Below, in pieces: positions 51,591 to 61,313 of a stretch of DNA of 64,000 nt. The stretch's first letter is position 1; each line of letters begins with the position of its first letter. The notes under the pieces were generated by a model. It was not told where the DNA came from and ran no database searches. It was given only the letters and a program-made list of their open reading frames with translations. This stretch comes from Rhodospirillaceae bacterium (GTDB lineage: Bacteria > Pseudomonadota > Alphaproteobacteria > MPNO01 > UBA2964): NCBI GenBank assembly GCA_002720855.1, contig PBIN01000005.1:62001-126000 (forward strand). The letters are read 5' to 3'. Both the position numbers and the translations under genes were made by a program.

Positions 51591-52460
51591 ATGGCACAGC
51601 GTGTACGTAAGGCGGTTTTTCCTGTCGGTGGCATGGGTACAAGGTTTTTGCCCGCGACAAAGGCAATGCCAAAGGAAATGCTGCCTGTGGTTGATAAGCC
51701 ATTGATTCAGTATGCCGTTGAGGAAGCCCAGGCCGCAGGTATTGAAGAATTTATTTTTGTAACCGGGCGGGGCAAAACGGCAATCGAAGATCACTTTGAT
51801 CACAGTATCGAACTCGAAAATATTTTGGAGGAGCGGGGCAAAACCGAAGAAGCCCGTTTGGTCGGTGGCCCAATGCTGCAACCCGGTCAGGTCGCGTATA
51901 CACGGCAGCAGGAGCCGTTAGGACTTGGACACGCTGTTTGGTGTGCTCGCGAACTTGTTGGCAATGAACCGTTTGCGATATTGCTCGCAGACGATCTCGT
52001 GATGGCGAAAACACCTTGTTTGAAACAAATGGTCGATTCCTTTGAAAAGACACGCGGCAATATTGTAGCCGTCATGGATGTGCCAAAAGAACATACAAAC
52101 CGCTATGGCATTGTTGATACGGGTGTCGAGAACGGTTCTCTTGTTGAGGTAAACGGTCTCGTTGAAAAGCCAGCTCCTGAAGAGGCGCCTTCCACTTTGT
52201 CGGTCATCGGGCGTTACGTTCTGTTGCCCGAGGTTTTTGAGTTTTTGGGCCAGAAAGAAACAGGGGCGGGCGGCGAAATTCAGCTTACGGATTCGATGGC
52301 CAAGATGATCGGATCTTCACCATTTCATGGTCTTAGATTTGAGGGACGCCGATTTGATTGCGGCGATAAGGCGGGATTCTTTGAGGCCAATATGGCATTT
52401 GCTTTATCGCGTGACGATTTACGTGACGAAGTATCATCTCTGATCCAACAATATGTATGA
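51591..52460 (+). CDS. galU: UTP-glucose-1-phosphate uridylyltransferase
   Basis: A 289-residue nucleotidyltransferase that makes UDP-glucose from UTP and glucose-1-phosphate. The nucleotide-binding motif is FPVGGMGTRFLPATKAMPK near 10-28, followed by EMLPVVDKPLIQYAVEEA, ILLADDLV and VEKPAP in family order. Length is typical for GalU. The ATG at 51591 follows TTG and AAAGGG. The next genes, ugd and a phosphohexomutase, use its product or make its substrate, so the three form a sugar-nucleotide operon. Confidence 0.94.
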   Translation: MAQRVRKAVFPVGGMGTRFLPATKAMPKEMLPVVDKPLIQYAVEEAQAAGIEEFIFVTGRGKTAIEDHFDHSIELENILEERGKTEEARLVGGPMLQPGQVAYTRQQEPLGLGHAVWCARELVGNEPFAILLADDLVMAKTPCLKQMVDSFEKTRGNIVAVMDVPKEHTNRYGIVDTGVENGSLVEVNGLVEKPAPEEAPSTLSVIGRYVLLPEVFEFLGQKETGAGGEIQLTDSMAKMIGSSPFHGLRFEGRRFDCGDKAGFFEANMAFALSRDDLRDEVSSLIQQYV

Positions 52461-52511
52461 TAAAATAGCTGCGATGCGATTGGTTAGCGGCGATATCCAG
52501 GAAAAATTAGT

Positions 52512-53837
52512 ATGAAAATTGCGATGATCGGCACCGGCTATGTCGGGCTCGTCTCTGGCGCCTGTTTTTCTGAGTTTGGCGTTGAAGTGGTGTGCGTGGA
52601 TAAGGACGAGAACAAAATTGATCAGCTCAAAGCTGGCGATTGTCCGATATATGAACCTGGCCTGGAGAATCTGGTTGCCAATAACGTAAGCGCCGATCGC
52701 TTGTCCTTTACGACAGATTTGGAAACAGCTGTTAAGGGAGCAGATGCCGTTTTTATTGCTGTTGGCACCCCCAGCCGCCGTGGCGATGGGCATGCAGATC
52801 TCTCATACGTTTATGGGGCTGCAAAAGAAGTCGCTGAGGTTATGGATGGGTATACCGTGATCGTTACCAAATCGACGGTTCCCGTCGGTACCGGTCGGGA
52901 GGTCAAACGCATTGTCAGCGAAACAAGAGCCGATGCAGAGTTTGATGTAGCTTCTAACCCCGAGTTTTTGCGCGAGGGCGCAGCAATAAGTGATTTCATG
53001 AGGCCTGATCGCGTTGTGATCGGAACGGAAACGGAAAGGGCGGCAGAGGTTTTAAGCGAGCTCTATCGGCCGTTATATTTGCTCGAAACACCCATTGTTC
53101 AAACAACTCTGGAGACCGCCGAATTGATCAAATACGCGGCCAATACGTTCCTTGCGACAAAGATTACCTTTATCAATGAATTTTCTGATCTTTGTGAAAA
53201 GGTCGGTGCAAACGTTCAAGATGTCGCCCGTGGTATCGGGCTTGATGGCCGCATCGGTAACAAATTTCTCCACGCTGGGCCGGGTTATGGGGGGTCCTGT
53301 TTTCCGAAGGACACCTTGGCGCTCGTAACGACCGCTCAGGATGCCGGGGCTCCTATCCGAATTGTCGAAACCGTCGTCGACATAAATGAAAAAAGAAAAG
53401 TTCAGATGGCGGCTAAGGTCATTGCCGCTTGTGGCGGATCCGTTGCAGACAAGACTATCGCTGTTCTTGGCCTTACCTTTAAGCCAAATACCGATGATAT
53501 GCGGGATAGCCCGAGCTTGGTCATTGTCCCCGAGCTCCAGAAAGCGGGTGCAACAATTCAGGCCTATGATCCTCAGGGAATGAAAGAGGCCGCCAATATA
53601 TTCGAGGATGTAATCTTTTGCGAAGGACCGTATGAGACCATGCAAGGTGCAGACGTCCTGGTCATCGTAACTGAATGGAACGTCTTTCGAGCGCTGGACT
53701 TTGAACGAGTGATGACACATCTCAAAACACCAACACTTGTGGATTTGCGTAACATCTACAATCTCGATGAAATGAAACGCGTCGGGATTTCCTATCATAG
53801 TCTTGGACGAGAAGCCCTCTCGGATGAGTCATCTTGA
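52512..53837 (+). CDS. UDP-glucose 6-dehydrogenase
   Basis: A 441-residue NAD-dependent enzyme oxidising UDP-glucose to UDP-glucuronate. The Rossmann motif is [21 protein letters not shown] at the start, and the catalytic Cys is in [11 protein letters not shown] near 262. A second NAD-like domain with [16 protein letters not shown] follows, the usual C-terminal UDP-binding half. It follows galU by 51 bp. The stop codon TGA overlaps the ATG of the phosphohexomutase gene by one base, so the two are coupled. The product feeds capsule, LPS or exopolysaccharide. Confidence 0.94.
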   Translation: MKIAMIGTGYVGLVSGACFSEFGVEVVCVDKDENKIDQLKAGDCPIYEPGLENLVANNVSADRLSFTTDLETAVKGADAVFIAVGTPSRRGDGHADLSYVYGAAKEVAEVMDGYTVIVTKSTVPVGTGREVKRIVSETRADAEFDVASNPEFLREGAAISDFMRPDRVVIGTETERAAEVLSELYRPLYLLETPIVQTTLETAELIKYAANTFLATKITFINEFSDLCEKVGANVQDVARGIGLDGRIGNKFLHAGPGYGGSCFPKDTLALVTTAQDAGAPIRIVETVVDINEKRKVQMAAKVIAACGGSVADKTIAVLGLTFKPNTDDMRDSPSLVIVPELQKAGATIQAYDPQGMKEAANIFEDVIFCEGPYETMQGADVLVIVTEWNVFRALDFERVMTHLKTPTLVDLRNIYNLDEMKRVGISYHSLGREALSDESS

Positions 53838-55216
53838 TGAGCAGCTATACGCTCGACCCGACAATTTTACGCGAATATGACATTCGAGGCGTCATCGACG
53901 AGACCCTTACCGTTGAGGGAGCGCAAGCTATTGGGCGAGCGTTTGGCACGATGGTGGTTGAAAAGGGAGGTAAGACTGTCTGCGTTGGATATGATGGGCG
54001 ATTGAGTTCACCCGATCTTGAGGCAGCGGTGGTTGACGGTTTGATGGCTTGTGGATTGACCGCCGTTCGCATCGGGCTCGGCCCCACGCCAATGCTTTAT
54101 TTTGCGGTCAATATTGTTCCGGCCGATGCAGGCATCATGATTTCGGGCTCACATAACCCGCCCGAGTATAACGGTTTCAAGATGATGTTGGGAAAAGCCC
54201 CGTTCTATGGCGGTGATATTCAGCGTCTGGGCGAAATCGCGGCAAACGGTGCCTATGCTGAGGGCGAGGGGCAGAGTATTGACCAGCCGGTTCATGATAA
54301 ATACGTCAAACGTCTCGCAGAAGATTATAGCGGTGGCCGTCCATTGAAAGTCGCTTGGGATGCGGGAAATGGCTCCGCGGGTGATGCTATGCGCGATGTT
54401 TGTGCGCTTTTGCCGGGCGAGCATATTTTGATCAACGAGAATATCGACGGAACCTTTCCTGCCCATCACCCAGATCCAACCGTTCCTGAGTGCCTGGAGC
54501 AGCTACAGGATGTTGTTCGCACCCAAGGATGTGATTTTGGGATGGCTTTTGACGGTGATGGTGATCGTATTGGAGCAGTCGATGGTCAGGGACGCATTCT
54601 CTGGGGTGACCAGCTTATGGTTTTGTTGGCTTCCGACGTTCTTGACGCACTTCCGGGCGCCACGATCATCGCCGATGTGAAAGCCAGTCAGACCTTGTTT
54701 GATGAAGTCGACCGGATGGGTGGAAACCCCTTGATGTGGCGTACGGGCCATTCGTTAATCAAGGCTAAGATGGCGGAAACACAAGCGCCTCTGGCCGGTG
54801 AAATGAGCGGTCACATCTTTTTTGCAGATAAGTATTACGGATACGATGACGGTCTTTATGCGGCGGTTCGTTTACTCAATCATGTTTCTCATCAGGCAAA
54901 TTCTCTTGCAGAAATTCGCGATAGTCTGCCGCAACCCGTAAACACACCAGAGCTCCGTTTTCCCTGTGATGACACTCGGAAGTTTGAAGTGGTTGACGAG
55001 GTATTAGAACGTATGCGTTCGAATGGTGCCAATCTTAGCGATGTCGACGGGCTTCGCGTTAAAACTGACGATGGGTGGTGGCTCTTGCGGGCATCAAATA
55101 CCCAGGACGTCCTCGTCGCACGATGCGAGGCCAACGATGATGAGGGCCTCGAACGGCTTCGTAATGCGTTGGTAACGGAATTAGTGGAATGCGGTGTCGA
55201 ACCGCCTCAATTTTAA
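53837..55216 (+). CDS. Phosphomannomutase/phosphoglucomutase (AlgC-like)
   Basis: A 459-residue four-domain phosphohexomutase interconverting hexose-6- and hexose-1-phosphates. The active phosphoserine is Ser105 in [13 protein letters not shown], the metal loop is DGDGDRIGA near 240, the sugar loop is GEMSGHIFF near 320, and RASNTQ near 420 in domain 4 binds phosphate. Its output is glucose-1-P (for galU) or mannose-1-P. Ugd and PMM are translationally coupled. It ends only 2 bp before the stop of the convergent dacA-like gene. Confidence 0.93.
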   Translation: MSSYTLDPTILREYDIRGVIDETLTVEGAQAIGRAFGTMVVEKGGKTVCVGYDGRLSSPDLEAAVVDGLMACGLTAVRIGLGPTPMLYFAVNIVPADAGIMISGSHNPPEYNGFKMMLGKAPFYGGDIQRLGEIAANGAYAEGEGQSIDQPVHDKYVKRLAEDYSGGRPLKVAWDAGNGSAGDAMRDVCALLPGEHILINENIDGTFPAHHPDPTVPECLEQLQDVVRTQGCDFGMAFDGDGDRIGAVDGQGRILWGDQLMVLLASDVLDALPGATIIADVKASQTLFDEVDRMGGNPLMWRTGHSLIKAKMAETQAPLAGEMSGHIFFADKYYGYDDGLYAAVRLLNHVSHQANSLAEIRDSLPQPVNTPELRFPCDDTRKFEVVDEVLERMRSNGANLSDVDGLRVKTDDGWWLLRASNTQDVLVARCEANDDEGLERLRNALVTELVECGVEPPQF

Positions 55217-55218
55217 AC

Positions 55219-56421
55219 CTAACGGTCGCCCTCAGAAATCGCACTCTCTTCTTTAATCACCAAACAGGTGATATTGCGGCGTTTCAGAACCTGGCAGGCC
55301 TGTCGCGCTTTTCTCTCTGGTAATCCAACGAGCCTGGCGCGATAAACGCGTTTACCTCGAGTAGCGCTTGATTTAACTGAAATACGGCTGCGCCTTAACG
55401 AAGGTGCAATTCTGGATGCTCGAGACGCGGCTAGATGTGCGGGGGTAAATCGATCGAACGCACCAACCTGTACACTCCAATGAGGTCGGTCTTCTGGGCG
55501 GATGGCTTTCTTCTTTTTGGCTGGACGTTGTGCAGGACGGAGCCCTGGAAGTGAAACGGATCGAGAGCCATTGGCGATAGCCGCTATCCTGTTGCGTCTG
55601 TCGGTGCGGTCCATTTCATCCAGCATTCGAAAGACACGTTTGAACAGCGTAATGGTGTGTCGGTCACGCTTGTTCGCGGATTTGCCCCCGAACACGACGC
55701 CGACGAGACGCCTTCCTTTGTATTTTGTCGAAACTGCGATGTTGAATCCGGAATCCCGAATGTAACCCGTCTTGATGCCATCGGTCCCGGGCAGTCGTCT
55801 AAGAAGTTTGTTGTGATTTCCGTGCCGCCGGCCACGAAAATAAAACTCTTTGTTCGAAAAAAACTTGAAATATTTCGGGAAGTCGCGACGCAGCGCAATT
55901 GATAGTTTCGCCATATCGCGCGCCGTGGATTTTTGTCCCCGATCTGGCAATCCAGAGGCGTTTTTGAAAGTCGTTCGTGACATTCCGAGTTGGCGAGCCC
56001 GGACAGTCATCATGCGGGCGAATTTTTCTTCTGTCCCGCCAAGGCCTTCAGCAACAACTGTTGCAACGTCATTCGCCGATTTGGTTACGAGGGCCTGAAT
56101 ACCTTGTCGTACTGTTATCGTTGTTCCCCGTTTGACGCCCACTTTGGACTTCGGACGTAATGCAGCGCGTCGAGATACTTTCAATGATGTACCGAATTGC
56201 AGCTTTCCCGCTTTTAGGCGTTCAAAAACCATATAAAGCGTCATCATTTTGGTGAGAGAAGCCGGGTAGGTCTGCCAGTCGGGATTCGCGGCATGGAGAA
56301 CAGTGCCGGTTTTTTCATCAACAATGATTGAGGCGTATCTTGCCGCTGTCGCAGGAGAAAGCTGCAGCAAAACAGCAATCAAAAGGCCTACAATCAGTCG
56401 GAGTCGCACGCGGCCCCCCAT
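55219..56421 (-). CDS. D-alanyl-D-alanine carboxypeptidase with C-terminal SPOR domain
   Basis: A 400-residue secreted penicillin-binding protein. The signal peptide is about 1-27 (cut near ATAA). The class A peptidase S11 triad motifs are Ser55-X-X-Lys58 (SLTKMM), Ser115-Ala-Asn117 (KSANDVA) and Lys217-Thr-Gly (IKTGYI). The last 80 residues form a SPOR domain (HWSVQVGAFDRF...), which binds denuded peptidoglycan at the septum. Such DacA-SPOR fusions are common in alphaproteobacteria and trim the pentapeptide. Gene is divergent from clpS, sharing the 341-bp intergenic region. Confidence 0.94.
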   Translation of the reverse strand: MGGRVRLRLIVGLLIAVLLQLSPATAARYASIIVDEKTGTVLHAANPDWQTYPASLTKMMTLYMVFERLKAGKLQFGTSLKVSRRAALRPKSKVGVKRGTTITVRQGIQALVTKSANDVATVVAEGLGGTEEKFARMMTVRARQLGMSRTTFKNASGLPDRGQKSTARDMAKLSIALRRDFPKYFKFFSNKEFYFRGRRHGNHNKLLRRLPGTDGIKTGYIRDSGFNIAVSTKYKGRRLVGVVFGGKSANKRDRHTITLFKRVFRMLDEMDRTDRRNRIAAIANGSRSVSLPGLRPAQRPAKKKKAIRPEDRPHWSVQVGAFDRFTPAHLAASRASRIAPSLRRSRISVKSSATRGKRVYRARLVGLPERKARQACQVLKRRNITCLVIKEESAISEGDR

Positions 56422-56762
56422 ATCCGATGGTTTGATATACGCGCCATATTGAGACTTACTTGCCTGCGAATTCAGAAGCCATTGAAATTAAACAGATTCT
56501 AGTCGAACGCCGATTAAGAGTCCATTTTGGTCTTATATTTTTAAGGTTCGATTAACCCTGGTTAACCGATTGTAATTTAGACCAGTTTGATATTTTACCT
56601 AATTTTGTGACGGTAATAGGGCGAATCAATGGATACAACGCTGACAGAATTATGCTTCCTGGATCAGTTTGTTCTTTCAAGATGGGTACCCTATCTAATA
56701 ACATGAGGACTTCATGGGTTTTTGAGTATTTGAATACGGAATTAGAACAGTTTCGATTAACG
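56422..56762. other. Divergent intergenic region between dacA-like and clpS
   Basis: This 341-bp stretch carries no convincing gene. It is AT-rich compared with the flanking genes and contains a TTAACC/GGTTAA palindrome at 56552-56565 and several CGATTAA repeats, one of them just before the clpS start. It probably holds promoters for both genes, but no clear -35/-10 pair was identified. Confidence 0.6.
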
Positions 56763-57101
56763 ATGAGCGACAAAGAATTAGATCGGCCACCCGGCGGTGA
56801 CGACGACACAAATGTTGGCGTTGTCGTCCGTACGAAGCCAAAAACCCGCAAGCCGTCAATGTACAAAGTCATCATGTTGAATGACGACTATACGCCGATG
56901 GAGTTTGTCGTTTTGGTACTTGAGCGCTTCTTCAGCAAGAGCCATGAAGAAGCGATTAACATCATGCTGCATGTCCATCAAAAAGGCGTCGGTGTATGTG
57001 GGGTCTTTACCTATGAGGTCGCAGAGACCAAAGTAACGCAAGTGATGGATCTGGCGCAGCAGCACCAGCATCCTTTGCAATGTACGCTTGAAAAGGAATA
57101 A
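56763..57101 (+). CDS. clpS: ATP-dependent Clp protease adaptor ClpS
   Basis: A 112-residue adaptor that delivers N-degron substrates to ClpAP. The core is [23 protein letters not shown] (about 38-60), whose Asn-Asp-Asp and Met bind the N-terminal residue, and [23 protein letters not shown], with the conserved His. The acidic, disordered N-terminus is also typical. The ATG at 56763 is preferred over the earlier ATG at 56703, though it has no strong Shine-Dalgarno sequence. It is 3 bp upstream of clpA, the classic arrangement. Confidence 0.94.
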   Translation: MSDKELDRPPGGDDDTNVGVVVRTKPKTRKPSMYKVIMLNDDYTPMEFVVLVLERFFSKSHEEAINIMLHVHQKGVGVCGVFTYEVAETKVTQVMDLAQQHQHPLQCTLEKE

Positions 57102-57104
57102 CGC

Positions 57105-59471
57105 ATGTTATCGCGGAATCTCGAACGTAGTCTTCACCAGGCGTTATCCTGCGCGCGTGAGCGTCACCATGAATATGCCACCCTCGAACATCTGCTTTTT
57201 GCGTTGGTCGAGGATCAGGACGCAGTAGCCGTTTTGCGCGCTTGCGGCGTCGATCTTGATAAATTGAAAGAAGACCTGGTTGACTATTTAGATAACGAAC
57301 TCGGCAATCTGGTCGTCAATCGCGATGAGGACCCCAAACCAACCGCCAGTTTCCAGCGCGTTGTTCAAAGGGCTGCAATTCATGTTCAAACTGCAGGACG
57401 CCAGGAGGTTACTGGTGCCAATGTGTTGGTCGCAATGTTCTCCGAACGTGAGTCCCATGCTGTCTACTATCTCCAGGAGCAGGAGATGTCCCGGTTCGAC
57501 GCGGTGAATTACATTTCGCATGGTATCGCTAAAGTGCCAGGTCGATCCGAGCCTAAACCTGTTGAAGGAACAGATGGCGAAGAGGATGACGAAAGCGCTG
57601 TCAAAGAAGGGCATGAAGCGCTCGATGCCTATTGCGTTGATCTGAACAAAAAGGCGGATGATGGAAAAATCGATCCGTTAATTGGACGTTCAGCAGAGAT
57701 CGAACGCACAATCCAGGTTTTGTGCCGCCGGACAAAGAACAATCCGCTCTATGTCGGAGACGCCGGGGTCGGAAAAACAGCTCTTGCAGAAGGTCTTGCC
57801 CGCCGCATCGTAAACGGGGAAGTGCCGGAAGTTCTGGCCGATGCAACGATTTATTCGCTCGATATGGGAGCATTGCTTGCCGGAACACGGTATCGCGGAG
57901 ATTTTGAGGAACGCCTCAAGGCGGTGGTGACCGAGCTTGACCAGTGCGAAGGGGCAATTCTTTTCATTGATGAAATTCACACGGTAATTGGCGCAGGCGC
58001 GACGAGCGGCGGCTCGATGGATGCCTCCAATCTGCTGAAGCCCGCACTGCAAAGCGGGTCACTGCGTTGCATCGGGTCGACAACCTATAAAGAATACCGC
58101 TCGTATTTTGAAAAAGACCGGGCACTCGTACGCCGGTTCCAGAAAATCGATGTCATTGAGCCTTCTATCGATGACGCGGTCAAAATCCTTCGCGGCCTCA
58201 AGCCTTATTACGAAAAACATCATCGGGTTCGCTATACAGCGGAAGCGATTAGAACAGCTGTTGAATTGGCGGCACGCTATATCAATGATCGCAAATTGCC
58301 TGATAAGGCGATTGACGTCATTGACGAGGTTGGTGCTGCGCAGATGTTGTTGCCTGAAGGCAAGCGCCGAAAGATGATTACAGTCAAGGATGTCGAAGAC
58401 GTTGTTGCCAAAATAGCGCGTATCCCGCCAAAGAGTGTTTCGCGGGATGATCAGGAGACACTTAAGACACTCGAAGATGATTTGAAGCGGGTCGTTTTTG
58501 GTCAGGATGACGCGATAAAAGCGCTGGCCGCGGCAATCAAGCTGTCTCGTGCGGGATTGCGTGAGCCAGAGAAACCCATTGGTTCCTATTTATTCTCCGG
58601 TCCGACGGGTGTCGGCAAGACCGAGGTTGCGCGCCAGCTCGCCTTAACGATGGGGATTGAACTGATCCGCTTCGATATGTCGGAGTATATGGAGCGCCAC
58701 ACCGTATCGCGGCTTATCGGAGCGCCTCCGGGGTATGTTGGTTTTGATCAGGGCGGTCTTCTAACAGATGCGATCGATCAGCATCCGCATGCAGTACTGC
58801 TGCTTGACGAAATCGAAAAGGCGCATCCTGACCTATTCAATATTTTATTGCAGGTCATGGATCACGGTCGCCTTACCGATCACAATGGCAAAAGCGTCGA
58901 TTTCCGCAACGTGATCTTGATAATGACGACCAATGCCGGTGCTGCTGATATGGCGAAGGAAGCAATTGGTATTGGCCGCATTAAGCGCGAAGGCGATGAC
59001 CAAGAAGCAATCAAACGCATGTTTACGCCTGAGTTCCGAAACAGGCTCGATGCGACCATTGGTTTCGCTGGTCTGTCGCCGGAAATTGTTTCGCTGGTCG
59101 TTGATAAGTTTGTCATGCAGCTCGAGGTACAACTTGAAGATCGAAACGTTACGATCGAGCTTGATGATGCCTCACGAAAATGGCTTGTCGAGAAGGGCTA
59201 TGATGAGCATTTCGGAGCGCGTCCCCTCGGTCGTGTTATCCAGGATAGCATCAAGAAACCACTCGCTGATGAGCTGCTGTTTGGCAAATTGGCGCGCGGT
59301 GGCGTTGTCCACGTATCTGTGAAGGATAAAGAGCTCGCATTTGATATTCGGCCCGAGGATCCAAAAAAGAAGCCGACGAAGGCAAAGGGTAAAAGAAAGG
59401 GCAAAGGCCAGGGTAAAGATAGCGGCAAGGACAAGGGGGGCGATAAAAAGACGCCCGAGTTGGTGAAATAA
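57105..59471 (+). CDS. clpA: ATP-dependent Clp protease ATP-binding subunit ClpA
   Basis: A 788-residue class 1 Clp ATPase. The N-domain (1-145) starts SLHQALSCARERHHEYATLEHLLFALV. AAA+ domain D1 has GDAGVGKTA near 219 and Walker B LFIDEIHTV; D2 has GPTGVGKTE near 500 and VLLLDEIEKAH. The IGF/L-like loop for ClpP binding would be in D2. It unfolds proteins for ClpP; no clpP is in the window. The last 35 residues form a Lys/Gly-rich tail (KKKPTKAKGKRKGKG...) beyond the usual end. It follows clpS by 3 bp. Confidence 0.95.
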   Translation: MLSRNLERSLHQALSCARERHHEYATLEHLLFALVEDQDAVAVLRACGVDLDKLKEDLVDYLDNELGNLVVNRDEDPKPTASFQRVVQRAAIHVQTAGRQEVTGANVLVAMFSERESHAVYYLQEQEMSRFDAVNYISHGIAKVPGRSEPKPVEGTDGEEDDESAVKEGHEALDAYCVDLNKKADDGKIDPLIGRSAEIERTIQVLCRRTKNNPLYVGDAGVGKTALAEGLARRIVNGEVPEVLADATIYSLDMGALLAGTRYRGDFEERLKAVVTELDQCEGAILFIDEIHTVIGAGATSGGSMDASNLLKPALQSGSLRCIGSTTYKEYRSYFEKDRALVRRFQKIDVIEPSIDDAVKILRGLKPYYEKHHRVRYTAEAIRTAVELAARYINDRKLPDKAIDVIDEVGAAQMLLPEGKRRKMITVKDVEDVVAKIARIPPKSVSRDDQETLKTLEDDLKRVVFGQDDAIKALAAAIKLSRAGLREPEKPIGSYLFSGPTGVGKTEVARQLALTMGIELIRFDMSEYMERHTVSRLIGAPPGYVGFDQGGLLTDAIDQHPHAVLLLDEIEKAHPDLFNILLQVMDHGRLTDHNGKSVDFRNVILIMTTNAGAADMAKEAIGIGRIKREGDDQEAIKRMFTPEFRNRLDATIGFAGLSPEIVSLVVDKFVMQLEVQLEDRNVTIELDDASRKWLVEKGYDEHFGARPLGRVIQDSIKKPLADELLFGKLARGGVVHVSVKDKELAFDIRPEDPKKKPTKAKGKRKGKGQGKDSGKDKGGDKKTPELVK

Positions 59472-59495
59472 ATCCCTATAACCGGCTGAGAGTTT

Positions 59496-60659
59496 CTAAA
59501 GCTCCAGGTCTTTGCGGTACGGCGATCTTTCGTCTTCGAGTATATCCATTTCCCATTCGGTTTCTTTTGCTTCACGAACCAGAAAATTTGCGACGGCATC
59601 CCTGAAAGCTGGATCCCGAATCCAGTGGGCGCTGTATGTTTCCGACGGCAAATAACCACGGCTGATCTTGTGTGGGCCCTGTGCGCCGGCCTCCACACGG
59701 GCCAGCCCATGCTCTATGGCATATTCTATCGCGCGATAAAAACAGGCTTCGAAATAGAGCATTCGATACTGGGATGATCCGCCCCAGTTACGGCCAAAGA
59801 GCGTGTCTGAACCGCAGAGGTTTAGGGCAGCTCCGACATAATTCCCATCATCGCTGGCCATGACCATGACAACCTTTTCGGCCAGGCGCTCCTGCATCAG
59901 CATAAAGAAATCACGATTGAGGTATGCATGCGCCCATTTCTTCTCAACGGTGGTGAGATAAAATTGATAGAACGCATCCATATGTTCCGGTTTCAGATCG
60001 TCGCCGCTCAAAACATTTATTTCTGCATCTTTATTGGCGATCTGGCGTTCTTTACGGATGGTTTTGCGTTTGCGGGAATTCAGGGTGCCCAGGAAATCGT
60101 CGAATGTTTCATAGCCGCGGTTATGCCAATGAAACTGCTTTCCCAATCGCTTGAGAAATTGCTGATCTTCCAGGAAGTCACGCTCTGCTTCTTCACAAAA
60201 CGTAATGTGCAGCGATGAAACTTCATGCTGGTTTGCCAGTTCACGCAGGCCAGCGACCAGAATACGCCGGGTTTCGTTGGCATCCGGTCCTGGTCGGACC
60301 AGCAGCCGTGGGCCGGTGACAGGCGAAAACGGTACGGAGACTTGTAGCTTCGGATAGTATTTTCCACCAGCCCGTTCGAAGGCGTCTGCCCATCCCCAAT
60401 CGAATACATACTCGCCGTAGGAATGATTCTTGAGGTATGCGGGCACAGCGCCAACAAGCTGCCCGGAAGCGTCTTCCAAAAGCAGATGCTGCGGCAGCCA
60501 GCCTGATTCAGCGCTGGCGGAACCGCTTTGCTCTAGAATGTCCAGAAAGGCATGGCTGACGAATGGATTATCCGGGCCAGCACAGGCATCCCATTGTTCG
60601 GCATCCACCTCCGCGATGCAGTTGGTAACCTTTACGGCTATAGCGTCTCCATCAGGCAT
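59496..60659 (-). CDS. COG3146 GNAT-like acyltransferase family protein
   Basis: A 387-residue protein of the COG3146 ('peptidoglycan biosynthesis'/GNAT-like, DUF482) family. Recognisable segments are WDACAGPDNPFVSHAFLDILEQSG near the start, VFDWGWADAFERAGGKYYPKLQ, FLGTLNSRKRKTIRKER and RVEAGAQGPHKISRGYLPSETYSAHWI near the end. The fold resembles FemAB-type aminoacyl transferases, but the activity is unproven. It lies after ridA on the minus strand (70 bp downstream of its stop) and converges on clpA. Confidence 0.9.
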   Translation of the reverse strand: MPDGDAIAVKVTNCIAEVDAEQWDACAGPDNPFVSHAFLDILEQSGSASAESGWLPQHLLLEDASGQLVGAVPAYLKNHSYGEYVFDWGWADAFERAGGKYYPKLQVSVPFSPVTGPRLLVRPGPDANETRRILVAGLRELANQHEVSSLHITFCEEAERDFLEDQQFLKRLGKQFHWHNRGYETFDDFLGTLNSRKRKTIRKERQIANKDAEINVLSGDDLKPEHMDAFYQFYLTTVEKKWAHAYLNRDFFMLMQERLAEKVVMVMASDDGNYVGAALNLCGSDTLFGRNWGGSSQYRMLYFEACFYRAIEYAIEHGLARVEAGAQGPHKISRGYLPSETYSAHWIRDPAFRDAVANFLVREAKETEWEMDILEDERSPYRKDLEL

Positions 60660-60729
60660 GATATGAGATTAGGGGAGGCCAGATAGCCTAACAAGTGCTC
60701 ACCAATCGATCTTGTACGAATTATGCGAA

Positions 60730-61194
60730 TTACTCGATTTCGAACAACCCATCGACTTCGACCGCCGCGCCCTGTGGCAATGAAGCTGTCGCTACAGCAA
60801 ACCGCGCATGCCGTCCGGCGTCCCCGAAGATTTCAACCATCAAGTCGGATGCGCCGTTCATTATGGTTGGCGGTCCAGTAAAATCGGGAGTTGCATTAAC
60901 AAATCCACCGAGTTTAACAACGCGTTTGACGCGGTCGAGATCGCCACCGCAGGCAACTTTGAGCTGGCCCAGCAGGTTTAATCCGCAGGCGCGTGCGCCT
61001 TTTTGACCTGTTTCAATGTCAACATCATCTCCCAATTTTCCCGCAATCAGTCCTTCATCTGTCATCGAAACCTGTCCGGATACGAATACGAGATTCCCAG
61101 TCTGGACGAAGGGGATGTAATTTGCAGAAGGCGTCCGAGGTTCGGGAATGGTTAAGCCGAGCTCATCGAGACGTGTGTCTATTTTTCCAGCCAT
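60730..61194 (-). CDS. RidA/YjgF-family protein
   Basis: A 154-residue protein of the Rid (YjgF/L-PSP) family, of the longer type with TPSANYIPFVQTGNLVFVSGQVSM. The family's conserved features GQKGARACGLNLLGQLKVACGGDLDRVKRVVKLGGFVN and the C-terminal AVATASLPQGAAVEVDGLFEIE are clear. RidA hydrolyses reactive enamine/imine intermediates from PLP enzymes. The ATG at 61194 follows AGGT and is preferred over the in-frame 61221. A perfect terminator lies upstream, separating it from the ribonucleotide reductase-like gene. Confidence 0.9.
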   Translation of the reverse strand: MAGKIDTRLDELGLTIPEPRTPSANYIPFVQTGNLVFVSGQVSMTDEGLIAGKLGDDVDIETGQKGARACGLNLLGQLKVACGGDLDRVKRVVKLGGFVNATPDFTGPPTIMNGASDLMVEIFGDAGRHARFAVATASLPQGAAVEVDGLFEIE

Positions 61195-61261
61195 ATTTTT
61201 ACCTGTTGGTTTAAGAAACAATGATGGCAGGTTAGCTGGAGCCTAAAGGGTTCGCCAGTGA

Positions 61262-61293
61262 GAAAAAATTCGGGGGGTGGAGTACACCCCCCG
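61262..61293 (-). terminator. Strong Rho-independent terminator of the RNR-like gene
   Basis: A 9-bp perfect stem CGGGGGGTG (61271-61279)/CACCCCCCG (61285-61293) with a 5-base loop is followed, on the minus strand, by AATTTTTTC. It lies 20 bases after the stop of the 61314 gene, exactly as expected for an intrinsic terminator, and isolates that gene from ridA. Confidence 0.85.
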
Positions 61294-61313
61294 CAGTTCA
61301 GGGAGACGCAACG

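Noticed and set aside
56552-56567. TTAACC...GGTTAACC palindrome upstream of clpS resembling a CtrA box
   Set aside because: The CtrA consensus has TTAA-N7-TTAA; here the spacer is six bases and the element is a symmetric palindrome. With no -35/-10 context it is only a suggestive repeat.
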